From: Actinobacteria bacterium OK074
GTDB taxonomy: Bacteria; Actinomycetota; Actinomycetes; Streptomycetales; Streptomycetaceae
NCBI GenBank assembly: GCA_001298575.1
Contig: LJCV01000260.1
Span: 1 to 64,000 of the forward strand
DNA: 64,000 bases
Reading direction: 5' to 3'
Each line of letters opens with the position of its first letter. Positions within the stretch are counted from its first letter, which is position 1. This document shows, one piece after another, positions 33,926-42,097 of the stretch. The notes under the pieces are model-generated. The model was not told the origin of the DNA, did no database searches, and saw nothing but the letters and a program-made list of their open reading frames with translations. The position numbers were made by a program, and so were the translations under genes.

Positions 33926-35401
33926 GAAACCGGCACCCCCGCCGTGGAGTTGACCGAGCTGCTCGTCGACGGCAAGTTCGCCCCCGCCGCCGACCACCGC
34001 ACCTTCACCGTCCTCGACCCCGCAACGGGCGCCGCCGTCACGGAAGTCGCGCTCGCGGGCCCCGATGACGTGGACCGGGCCGTGGCCGCCGCGCGCGCCG
34101 CGTTCACCGCCCCCGAGTGGGCGGGACTCCGTGCCGCCGACCGTGGCCGCCTGCTGTACCGCATCGCCGCCGCCCTCCGCGACCAGGGCGAACGCCTCGC
34201 CCGGATCGAGAGCCTCGACGTCGGCAAACCGCTCTCCCAGGCCCGTGCCGACGTCGAAGCCGCCGCCCGCTACTACGAGTTCTACGCGGGCATCGCCGAC
34301 AAGCTCGGCGGTACGACGATCCCGCTCGGCCCGGGGCTGCTCGACTACACCGTGCGCGAACCCATCGGCGTATCGGGCCAGATCATCCCCTTCAACTACC
34401 CGCTCCAGAACACCGCGAGGGGCTCCGCGCCCGCACTGGCCGCCGGTTGCACGGTCGTTCTCAAGCCGTCCCCCGAGGCCCCGCTGACGCCGCTCGAAAT
34501 CGGCCGGATCGCCTTGGAGTGCGGGTTGCCGCCGGGCGTTCTGAACGTCGTACCCGGCGACGGCGAGACCGGCGCCGCACTCGCCGGGCATCCCGGGGTC
34601 GACCAGGTGACGTTCACCGGGTCCGTCCCGACCGGCATCAAGGTCGCGCAGGCCGCCGCCGCCAACGTGGTACCGGCAGTAGTGGAGTTGGGCGGCAAGT
34701 CGCCCGTCGTCGTCTTCGCGGACGCCGACTTCGACCTCGCGCTCGGTGCCATCGCCGGGTCGGCGTTCGGCAACGCCGGGCAGACCTGTTCGGCGGGCAC
34801 CCGGATCCTGCTCCAGCGCGGTGCGGAGGAGTTCCTGGAGAAGCTGGTCGCGCACGCGGCCGGACTCCGGCTCGGCCCCGGGCTGTCCGACCCGGACGTC
34901 GGCCCGCTGGTCGCCGCCCGCCAACGCGACCGCGTCCAGGGCTACTTGGACCTCGCCCGGCAGGAGGGTGCCACGGTCCGCACCGGCGGCGGGAGCCCGG
35001 CCGACCCCGCCCTCGCCGACGGCTACTACATCGAGCCCACCGTCCTGACCGGCCTCACCAACGCCGCCCGCACCGCCCGCGAGGAGATCTTCGGCCCGGT
35101 CGTCACGGTCCTCGACTTCGACACCACCGCCGAGGCCCTCGCGCTCGCCAACGACACCCCGTACGGCCTCTCCTCGTACGTCTGGACCCGTGACGTCGAC
35201 CGCGCCCTGACCATGGCGAACGGCATCCGCGCCGGCCAGGTCTACGTCAACGCCACCGGCGTCGGCACCGGCGTCGAGCTGCCCTTCGGCGGCTACAAGC
35301 ACAGCGGCTGGGGCCGGGAGAAGGGCCTGGAGGCGCTGGCCAGTTACACCCAGACGAAGAACGTGTGCATCGGCTTCGGGAACGGGTCGGGGGTGCGATA
35401 G
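33818..35401 (+). CDS. NAD(P)+-dependent aldehyde dehydrogenase with repeat N-terminus
   Basis: 527 residues. The canonical ALDH domain begins near residue 40 (LLVDGKFAPAADHRTFTVLDPATG), with FTGSVPTG nucleotide loop, VVELGGKSP catalytic Glu, NAGQTCSAGT catalytic Cys, and PFGGYKHSGWGREKG at the end. It belongs to the betaine/gamma-aminobutyraldehyde-type group. The extra N-terminus is a tandem 18-bp repeat: VSAETA twice (each opening with GTG), then GNTETA three times. The product of the aminotransferase or oxidase, an amino-aldehyde, is its likely substrate (inference). Confidence 0.88.
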   Translation: MSAETAVSAETAGNTETAGNTETAGNTETAGNTGNTETGTPAVELTELLVDGKFAPAADHRTFTVLDPATGAAVTEVALAGPDDVDRAVAAARAAFTAPEWAGLRAADRGRLLYRIAAALRDQGERLARIESLDVGKPLSQARADVEAAARYYEFYAGIADKLGGTTIPLGPGLLDYTVREPIGVSGQIIPFNYPLQNTARGSAPALAAGCTVVLKPSPEAPLTPLEIGRIALECGLPPGVLNVVPGDGETGAALAGHPGVDQVTFTGSVPTGIKVAQAAAANVVPAVVELGGKSPVVVFADADFDLALGAIAGSAFGNAGQTCSAGTRILLQRGAEEFLEKLVAHAAGLRLGPGLSDPDVGPLVAARQRDRVQGYLDLARQEGATVRTGGGSPADPALADGYYIEPTVLTGLTNAARTAREEIFGPVVTVLDFDTTAEALALANDTPYGLSSYVWTRDVDRALTMANGIRAGQVYVNATGVGTGVELPFGGYKHSGWGREKGLEALASYTQTKNVCIGFGNGSGVR

Positions 35402-35404
35402 GGC

Positions 35405-36370
35405 GTGAAATACCGGCAGTTGGGGGCCCGGGGCCCCACCGTCTCCGTCGTCGGTCTCGGCGGCAACAACTTCGGCTCCCGCCTCGACGAGGACGGCACG
35501 AAGGCCGTCGTCGACGCCGCGCTGGATGCGGGGATCACGTTGTTCGACACGGCGGACATGTACGGGGCCGGTGTCGGTGACCGGGGAGGTGCTCGCGGCG
35601 ACAGCGAACGGTTGCTGGGGGCGGCACTCAAGGGCCCCAAGCGCGAACGGGCCGTGCTGGCCAGCAAGTTCGGCATGGAGATGTATTCCGACGACGGCCC
35701 GTCCGCGCCCGAGGCCGCCCGCCTCGGCCCCCGTGGCGCCCGCCCCTACATCCGCCACGCCGTCGAGGCATCCCTCCGCCGTCTCGGCACCGACCGCATC
35801 GACCTGTACCAGTACCACGAGCCCGACGGCGTCACCCCGCTCGACGAGACCGTCGCCGCCCTCCGTGAACTCGTCGACGAGGGCAAGATCCTGCACCTCG
35901 GCTGCTCCAACCTCCCCGCCGACGCGTTGACTTCGGACTTCGTGTCGGTCCAGGCGCGCCACCACCTCCTCGACCGGGGCGCCGAGGCCGACCTTGTCCC
36001 CGCCTGTCTGCGCACGGGCGTCGCCCTGCTGCCGTACTACCCGCTCGCCAACGGCCTGCTCACCGGCAAGTACCACCGGGGCCAACCCCCGCCGCCGGGC
36101 AGCCGCCTGACGTGGCGTCAGGGCTGGCTCACCGACCCGGCGTTGGACCGCGTCGAGGCGCTGACCGCGTACGGCGCCGCTCGCGGCCTCACCCTCCTGG
36201 AGGTGGCCGTCGGCGCCCTCGCCGCCCTGCCCGCCGTCGGCTCGGTGCTCTGCGGGGCGATGACACCCGCCCAGGTCACCGCCAACGCGAGCGCCGCCGA
36301 CTGGACCCCGGACGCGGCCGACCTGGCGGCACTCGACGCGATCGTGGGCCCCGGCGAACGCGTCGTCTGA
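35405..36370 (+). CDS. Aldo/keto reductase
   Basis: 321 residues, TIM-barrel AKR: catalytic Asp and Tyr (LFDTADMYG), Lys (LASKFGME), His (DLYQYHEPD); the LGCSNLPAD and NGLLTGKY segments fit AKR11/12-like bacterial members. GTG 35405 is four bases after the ALDH stop, so co-translated. Presumably reduces an aldehyde or ketone intermediate with NADPH; physiological substrate unknown. Confidence 0.87.
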   Translation: MKYRQLGARGPTVSVVGLGGNNFGSRLDEDGTKAVVDAALDAGITLFDTADMYGAGVGDRGGARGDSERLLGAALKGPKRERAVLASKFGMEMYSDDGPSAPEAARLGPRGARPYIRHAVEASLRRLGTDRIDLYQYHEPDGVTPLDETVAALRELVDEGKILHLGCSNLPADALTSDFVSVQARHHLLDRGAEADLVPACLRTGVALLPYYPLANGLLTGKYHRGQPPPPGSRLTWRQGWLTDPALDRVEALTAYGAARGLTLLEVAVGALAALPAVGSVLCGAMTPAQVTANASAADWTPDAADLAALDAIVGPGERVV

Positions 36371-36419
36371 AAGACCGGTCAACTCCCCTGCCCCGCCCCC
36401 GAAATGAGGCTGAACCCCC

Positions 36420-37085
36420 ATGCGCAAGATCGTCACCTTTGACGCCTACGGCACCCTCATCGACTTCCAGCTCGCCCCCACCACCCTGCGCGTGCTCGCC
36501 GACCGGCTCGACCTGGACGGCCTCGACGTGGACGAGTTCCTCGACGACTTCCGTGTCATGCGTTTCCAGGCCGTCCTGGAGCCCTACCGGCCGTACCGCG
36601 AAATCCTGCACTCCAGCCTGGAGCTGGCGATGCGGCTGCACGGCCTGGAGTACCGGACGTCCGACGGCGACGCGCTCGTCGAGGCGGTGCCGACCTTCGG
36701 TCCCTTCCCCGAAGTCCCGGACGCGCTGCGGGCGTTGAAGGCAGGGGGCTACGAGATCGCGATCATCTCCAACACGGAGGACGCGTTCATCGCGCGGAAC
36801 ATCGCCAACACCGGGGTCGACTTCGACCACGTCATCACCGCCGAGCAGGCCAAGGCGTACAAGCCCGACCGCCAGACCTTCGACTTCGCCTACCAGGCCA
36901 TGGACATCGACCCCGCCCAGGTGATCCACACCGCGCAGGGCTGGGAGTACGACCTCATCCCCACCCGTGACCTGGGCCTGGCCCGCCGGGTGTGGATCAA
37001 CCGGTACGGCCGCCGGGGCTCCACCGCCTATCAGCCGTACGACGAACTCCCCGACCTCTCCGGCCTGCCCGCCCTCCTCGGCTAA
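36420..37085 (+). CDS. HAD-superfamily hydrolase, haloacid dehalogenase type II-like
   Basis: 221 residues: motif I FDAYGTLIDF (nucleophile Asp8), cap domain, motif II IISNTEDAF, motif III Lys in KAYKPDRQTFDFAY, motif IV replaced by the type-II pattern (HTAQGWEYDLIPTRDLGL). Type-II HADs include 2-haloacid dehalogenases, but many relatives are phosphatases; the cluster context does not require a dehalogenase. Located 49 bp after the AKR and 11 bp before the next oxidase. Confidence 0.84.
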   Translation: MRKIVTFDAYGTLIDFQLAPTTLRVLADRLDLDGLDVDEFLDDFRVMRFQAVLEPYRPYREILHSSLELAMRLHGLEYRTSDGDALVEAVPTFGPFPEVPDALRALKAGGYEIAIISNTEDAFIARNIANTGVDFDHVITAEQAKAYKPDRQTFDFAYQAMDIDPAQVIHTAQGWEYDLIPTRDLGLARRVWINRYGRRGSTAYQPYDELPDLSGLPALLG

Positions 37086-37096
37086 GGAGCCCCCCC

Positions 37097-38407
37097 ATGA
37101 AGCAGATCCCCTACTGGCTCGACACCGCCCCGCCGCTGCCCGACCGCTCCCTGCACTCCGGCCACTCGGGCCACTCCGCTCGCGAACTCCCCGACCAGGC
37201 CGATGTGTTGGTGGTCGGCGGCGGCCTCACCGGACTCTCCACCGCGTACCACGCCGCACTCAAGGGCGCGAGCGTGGTCCTCGTCGAGAAGGACCGGATC
37301 GGCTCCGGTGCCTCCGGGCGCAACGGCAGCATGTGCACGCAGGGCATCACCATCGGCGTAGGAGAGGCGCGCAAGCGCTACGGGCAGGAGCGGGCGCGGG
37401 AGTTGTACGGCGCGTTCCGCGAAGCCGTCGACGTCGTCGAGGAGTTGACGCAGAAGGAGCAGATCGACTGCGACTTCAACCGGTGCGGGCGGCTCGGAGT
37501 CGCCTACAAGCCGGGGCACTTCGAGGCGATGCGGGCCACCCAGCGCGATCTCGCCGAGAACTTCGACCACGAAACGGTCCTGCTCGACCGTGGCGAACTG
37601 CGTACCGAACTCGGTTCCGACTTCTACCACGGGGCGCTGCTCGACCCGTTGAGCGCGGGCCTGCACGTCGGCAAGTACCTGTACGGGCTCGCGGACGCGG
37701 CCGAGCGGGCGGGTGCGCTGATCGTCGAGCGCAACGCGGCGACGGCGGTGCGGCGCGAGGCGGGCGGGGGGTTCGCCGTCGAGACGCCGCACGGCACGGT
37801 CCGGGCCAGGCAGGTGATGGCGGCGACCGACGCGTACACCGACCGCAGCATGCCGTGGTTCCGCAAGCGGCTGATCAGCGTGGGCAGTTTCGTGATCGTC
37901 ACGCAGCCGCTCGGGGAGGAGCGGGCCCGCGAACTCATCCCGCGCGCCCGGCTGGTGGTCGACTCGAAGAACATCGGCCACTACGTGCGGCTGACCCCGG
38001 ACCACCGTCTCGCCTTCGGCGGCCGGGCCCGGTTCGCGCCGTCGAATCCCGCCTCCGACCTGCGCAGCGGGGAGGTGCTCCGGCGCGAAATGGTGGAGAT
38101 CTTCCCGCAGTTGGCCGACGTCGCCGTCGACTACGTGTGGGGCGGCAACGTCGGCTTCTCCTACGACCGCGTCCCGCACGCGGGTGAGGCGGACGGCGTC
38201 TACTACTCGATGGGGTACTGCGGCCACGGCGTGCAGATGGCCACGTACATGGGGCGCGCGATGGCGGAGGTCATGGACGGGCACCCGGAGGCCAATCCCC
38301 TGCGGGGGCTGGGCTTTCCGAAGGTTCCGGTGCCGTTCTACAACGGGACGGCCTGGTTCCTGCCGTTCGCGGGGGCGTACTACAAGGCCAAGGACAAGGT
38401 CAGTTGA
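37097..38407 (+). CDS. FAD-dependent amine oxidoreductase (PuuB/DadA-like)
   Basis: 436 residues: YWLDTAPPLP opening (typical of PuuB-like gamma-glutamylputrescine oxidases), dinucleotide motif LVVGGGLTGLSTAYHAAL, GSGASGRNGSMCTQG (R-x-G after the FAD site), and the C-terminal GYCGHGVQMATYMG motif. A short SGHSGH repeat is near residue 24. It should oxidise a primary or secondary amine of the imported compound or its gamma-conjugate. AAGGAG lies before the ATG; last gene of the catabolic series and convergent with yceI. Confidence 0.86.
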   Translation: MKQIPYWLDTAPPLPDRSLHSGHSGHSARELPDQADVLVVGGGLTGLSTAYHAALKGASVVLVEKDRIGSGASGRNGSMCTQGITIGVGEARKRYGQERARELYGAFREAVDVVEELTQKEQIDCDFNRCGRLGVAYKPGHFEAMRATQRDLAENFDHETVLLDRGELRTELGSDFYHGALLDPLSAGLHVGKYLYGLADAAERAGALIVERNAATAVRREAGGGFAVETPHGTVRARQVMAATDAYTDRSMPWFRKRLISVGSFVIVTQPLGEERARELIPRARLVVDSKNIGHYVRLTPDHRLAFGGRARFAPSNPASDLRSGEVLRREMVEIFPQLADVAVDYVWGGNVGFSYDRVPHAGEADGVYYSMGYCGHGVQMATYMGRAMAEVMDGHPEANPLRGLGFPKVPVPFYNGTAWFLPFAGAYYKAKDKVS

Positions 38408-38455
38408 CGGTCGGCTGATGATTCGTCAGGTCCCCTGCCGCCAGGCTCACTTCGC

Positions 38456-39274
38456 CTAACCCATCGTGAGTCCGTCTCCCTGTACCGCCTGGATGTCCAG
38501 CTCCACCTTCAGCTTGGCCCCGACGGCGGCGATGCCCACGCGGACGACTTCGTTGTAGGAGATGGCGAAGTCGTCGCGGTGGAGTTCGGCGGTGGCGCGG
38601 AACGCGGCGCGGAAGCCGCCCCACGGGTCCGGGCCCGTGCCCAGGTAGGCGAGGTCGAGGTCGACCGGGCGCACCACCCCGTGGAGGCTCAATTCCCCGT
38701 GCACCGTCCAGCGGTCGGGCGCGGTCGGGGTCAGGCCGGTGGAGACGTAGGTGATCTCCGGGAAGCGGTCGACGTCCAGGAAGTCGGTCGAGCGCAGGTG
38801 GTCGTCGCGCATCCGGTTGCCCGTGTCGATCGACGCGGCCCGGATCACCGCCTCCACGCGGGACTTGACGGCGTCCTCGGCGATCTCGATGCGTACGTCG
38901 AAGTCGAGGAACCGGCCGCGCACGCTGGACAGCCCCAGGTGCTGGGCTGCCGCCGCGACGGAGGAGTTGACCGAGTCGACGGTCCACGGCCCCGGCGGCG
39001 GCAGTTCGACCCCGCCCTGCCGGGCGAGCACGAGGTTGCCGAGGTCCGCGCGGCCGGTCGCGGTGACGATCGCGGTGCGGGCGAGGGGGGCGTAGCCGAC
39101 GGCGGTGATGATCGCCGTGCAGTGGCCGGGGGCGAGGTGGGTGTCGTCGACGATGTTGCCCTCGGAGTCGGCGGCCACGCGCAGGAGTTGCGTGCCGGTC
39201 ATGTCGGTCACCGTGACCACCGCGTGGGGTACGGCCCAGCCGTCGCGGGTGCGGATGCGTGCGCTGAGTGCCAT
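38456..39274 (-). CDS. YceI-family protein with N-terminal carboxypeptidase-regulatory-like domain
   Basis: 272 residues. Residues ~1-85 form a short beta-sandwich of the CarboxypepD_reg type (VPHAVVTVTDMTGTQLLRVAADSEGNIVDDTHLAPGHCTAIITAVGYAPLAR). Residues ~95-268 are a YceI lipocalin-like barrel (WTVDSVNSSVAAAAQHLGLSSVRGRF ... LSLHGVVRPVDLDL), which usually binds polyisoprenoids. No signal peptide is present, so it should be cytoplasmic. Its N-terminal domain is the same type as that fused to the MFS exporter upstream on the same strand, pointing to a joint role. Confidence 0.86.
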   Translation of the reverse strand: MALSARIRTRDGWAVPHAVVTVTDMTGTQLLRVAADSEGNIVDDTHLAPGHCTAIITAVGYAPLARTAIVTATGRADLGNLVLARQGGVELPPPGPWTVDSVNSSVAAAAQHLGLSSVRGRFLDFDVRIEIAEDAVKSRVEAVIRAASIDTGNRMRDDHLRSTDFLDVDRFPEITYVSTGLTPTAPDRWTVHGELSLHGVVRPVDLDLAYLGTGPDPWGGFRAAFRATAELHRDDFAISYNEVVRVGIAAVGAKLKVELDIQAVQGDGLTMG

Positions 39275-39340
39275 GGGGTTCTCTCTTCCGCGTGGGGGGG
39301 CTGCGCCGCCTGTGCCGTAAAAGATAGGGGGGATCCGGTT

Positions 39341-39418
39341 GTTGTTCGGGTGCGGGTCGGTGGGGGCTGGTCGCGCTCACGCGGCGGAGCCGCACATCAG
39401 ACACAGCCCCGCGCCCCT
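39341..39418. repeat. Interspersed repeat, copy related to 27186-27263
   Basis: TTCGGGTGCGGGTCGGTGGG and AGCCCCGCGCCCCT match the inverse of the 27-kb element with several differences. Located between yceI start and MFS stop. Confidence 0.7.
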
Positions 39419-39526
39419 ATTTGGCTGGTGTCGCGTTGCCAGGCGCCCCTTTGGCCTTGCGGCCTGTGGTCGGCCCCCCTGCCAACAGGGAGCCGGCCAC
39501 CAGCCGTTGCCCGTGCCCAAAAGCAA

Positions 39527-41860
39527 CTACTCCGCCACGTGCGCCAGTTCGATGTCGTGCTCGTCCAACCCGCCGCTGTGGATGGTGACACCCGCCGCGC
39601 GCGGCGGGTACCCGGTCGCGATGACCGTGTACTCCCCGGTGTCCAGGTCGGAGAAGGCGTACGCGCCGTCGTGGCCGGTGGTGGCGGTGCCGACGACGTT
39701 GCCGGCGGCGTCCACGAGGGTGACCAGGGCGTCCGGGAGCGGACCGCCGGGTGCGCGGACCGTGCCGCGGACGTGGGCGCCGGGCCGCAGTTCGACGTCG
39801 ACGCGGGTGACCCCGGCGCCGCCGATCTCCACGGTCACGGCGAGCGGCCGGTGCTTGGGCGAGTTGACCGCGAGGGTCACCTGGCCGGGCGCGAGGTCGG
39901 TGACCGTGAACTCGCCGAGCACGTCGGTCTGTCCGGTGGCCAGCACCTCGCCGCGCACGTCGGTGAGGATGACGACGGCCGAGCCGACCGGCGCCCCGCT
40001 GTCCGCCGACCGCACCACGCCGACCAGCCCGCTCGTACCGGTGAGGAGCACGTCGTAGGAGACCGGGGCGTCCGCGACGACGACGGTCGTGGCCTGCGGC
40101 TGGCAGCCGTCGGCCGAGGCGATCAGCACGTACGTGCCCTCGCTGGGCGCGGAGACCGCGTACGCGCCGTCGGCGGCGGTCGTCGCGCGGCCGAGCTGGC
40201 GCCCGCCGAGCGAGATCAGCGTGACGGCGGCGCCCACGACGGGGGCGCTCTCGGCGCCGCGGACGTGACCGTGGACGCGGATGCCGTCGAGAGCCTCGGG
40301 TGCCTCAACCGTCGTATCGGCAGCGGCCGTTGCCGCTGTCGGAAGCGCGGCCGGGGCCGACGCCGGGACCGCGGCCGGAGCCGTGTCCGCCGCCGGGACG
40401 GGCTCCGCCGTGGCGGCCGCGGCGGCGGCGCTGCCGGCCGGCTTGTGGCGCGGGATGAAGGTGGCGATGCCCGCCGCCAGCAGGGCCGCGCCGCCGCCGA
40501 TGGCGAGGACGGTCTTGAAGGCGTTCTCCGAGGGGAGCGTGGCCGTACCCAGCGTGGTGGTCATCTGGGCGAGGACGACGCCCGCGACGGCGCTGGCGGT
40601 CGAGGTGCCGATGGACCGGAACAGGGTGTTGAGGCTGTTCGCGGCGCCCGACTGGGACTGCGGCACGGCGCCCATGATCAGGGCGGGCATGGCGCCGTAG
40701 GTGAAGCCGATACCGGCACCGATGATGCTGGTGACCAGGATGAACTCCCACAGCTCGGACATCAGCAGGAGGTTGATGCCGTAGCCGGCGGCGACGATCA
40801 GGGCGCCGACGATCAGCGTCGTCTTGGGGCCCTTCGCCTTGCTGAGCCGGGCGGAGACCGGGGCCGAGGCCATCATGACCAGGCCGGAGGGGGTCATGAC
40901 CAGACCGGCGACGAGCAGCGACTTGCCGAGGCCGTAGCCGGTGGCGACGGGCAGCTGGAGCAGCTGCGGGATGCACAGGGACATCGAGAACAGGCCGATG
41001 CCGAGCGCGACCGACGAGATGTTCGTGACCAGGACCTGGCGGCGGGCGGTGGTGCGCAGGTCGACCAGCGGGCTGCTGGCACGCAGCTCCCACCAGCCCC
41101 ACACGAGCAGGGAGACCGCGGAGACCGCGAACAGGCCGAGGGTGGTGCCGCTGCCCCAGCCCCAGTCGGCGCCCTTGGAGATGGGCAGCAGCAGGGAGAC
41201 CAGACCGATCGCGAGGCCGACGGCGCCGGGGAAGTCGAAGTTGCCGCCGGTGCGCACCTTCGACTCGGGCACGAGGAAGAAGACGAGCAGGAGGGCTATG
41301 AGGCCCATGCCGCCGGAGGTCCAGAACAGCAGGTGCCAGTCGAAGTTGTCCGCGATGATGGCGGCGGCGGGCAGCCCGAGGGCGCCGCCGACGCCGAGGG
41401 AGGCGCTCATCAGGGCCATGGCGGAGCCGAGCCGTTCGGCGGGCAGCTCGTCGCGCATGATGCTGATGCCGAGCGGGATCACACCGGCGGCGAGCCCCTG
41501 GAGGGCGCGGCCGACGATCAGCGGCAGCACGGAGTCGCTGAGTGCGGCGATGACCGAGCCGGCGACCAGGACGAGCAGGCTGACCAGGAGCATCCGGCGC
41601 TTGCCGAACATGTCGCCGAGGCGGCCCATGATCGGGGTGGCGACGGCACCGGCGAGCAGCGTGGCGGTGACGGCCCAGGCGGTGTCGGACGCCTCGGCGT
41701 TCAGCAGCTTGGGCAGCTCTGGCACGATGGGGATGACCAGGGTCTGCATCAGCGCGACGACGATCCCGCCGAAGGCGAGGACGGCGACGATCACGTTGGC
41801 CGACCGCGCTGGGGGTGAGGCCCCTTCGGTGCTGATGGACTTGGGGTGCGCGTGGGACAT
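39527..41860 (-). CDS. DHA2-type MFS exporter fused to three carboxypeptidase-regulatory-like domains
   Basis: 777 residues. Residues ~20-500 are a 14-helix drug:H+ antiporter (DHA2) with motif GRLGDMFGKRRML. A Pro/Ala linker follows, then three beta repeats (~550-777), each with the CarboxypepD_reg pattern: GHVRGAESAPVVGAAVTL..TTAADGAYAV, GVVRSADSGAPVGSAVVIL..TDVLGEFTV and GTVRAPGGPLPDALVTL..TGHDGAYAF. The domain is intracellular or extracellular depending on helix count. ATG 41860 follows GGCCCCGACC (weak site). A MarR-type box lies 150 bp upstream. Likely exports a hydrophobic antimicrobial; the tail may bind or present cargo (inference). Confidence 0.88.
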   Translation of the reverse strand: MSHAHPKSISTEGASPPARSANVIVAVLAFGGIVVALMQTLVIPIVPELPKLLNAEASDTAWAVTATLLAGAVATPIMGRLGDMFGKRRMLLVSLLVLVAGSVIAALSDSVLPLIVGRALQGLAAGVIPLGISIMRDELPAERLGSAMALMSASLGVGGALGLPAAAIIADNFDWHLLFWTSGGMGLIALLLVFFLVPESKVRTGGNFDFPGAVGLAIGLVSLLLPISKGADWGWGSGTTLGLFAVSAVSLLVWGWWELRASSPLVDLRTTARRQVLVTNISSVALGIGLFSMSLCIPQLLQLPVATGYGLGKSLLVAGLVMTPSGLVMMASAPVSARLSKAKGPKTTLIVGALIVAAGYGINLLLMSELWEFILVTSIIGAGIGFTYGAMPALIMGAVPQSQSGAANSLNTLFRSIGTSTASAVAGVVLAQMTTTLGTATLPSENAFKTVLAIGGGAALLAAGIATFIPRHKPAGSAAAAAATAEPVPAADTAPAAVPASAPAALPTAATAAADTTVEAPEALDGIRVHGHVRGAESAPVVGAAVTLISLGGRQLGRATTAADGAYAVSAPSEGTYVLIASADGCQPQATTVVVADAPVSYDVLLTGTSGLVGVVRSADSGAPVGSAVVILTDVRGEVLATGQTDVLGEFTVTDLAPGQVTLAVNSPKHRPLAVTVEIGGAGVTRVDVELRPGAHVRGTVRAPGGPLPDALVTLVDAAGNVVGTATTGHDGAYAFSDLDTGEYTVIATGYPPRAAGVTIHSGGLDEHDIELAHVAE

Positions 41861-42009
41861 GGTCGGGGCCTCCGTGGGGGTGGGGCGTGGTGCGTAGGGC
41901 TCGGGGCGTGAAGGGGTGGGGTGCCCGGACAACGAGGGTGTCTGGGGCGCCCGCGGCGTCGAGGGCAGAGGGTGGTCGAGACTGCGCGACGTAGAGAAAT
42001 GTAATCCGA

Positions 42010-42028
42010 TTGATTGACTTAAGCAAGC
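42010..42028. promoter_or_regulatory. MarR-type operator in the MFS promoter
   Basis: TTGATTGACTTAAGCAAGC matches TTGCTTGACTTAGGCAAGT (box 3 before marR) at 16 of 19 positions. It lies about 150 bp before the MFS start, in the promoter-bearing gap between the His-tailed SDR stop and the exporter. Confidence 0.75.
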
Positions 42029-42097
42029 GAAGTCGGGTTTGGTGCGGGCGGGGTGAAGGTTTGGCGGGGGTGATCTTGGGGGATTTCGGGGCGGCCC

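Noticed and set aside
36420..37085. True 2-haloacid dehalogenase
   Set aside because: The fold matches type II but no other halo-organic gene is near; dehalogenation is not supported.
23851..38407. Ectoine/hydroxyectoine catabolism (DoeABCD)
   Set aside because: DoeB-, DoeC- and DoeD-like enzymes exist, but DoeA hydrolase and an ectoine importer are absent; the importer is polyamine-like. Kept only as an analogy.
33689..41818. Very long antisense open frames over the ALDH, AKR and MFS genes
   Set aside because: Compositionally biased (Gly/Val/Asp/Arg), no ribosome site, no domains. The opposite strand has complete recognisable proteins.
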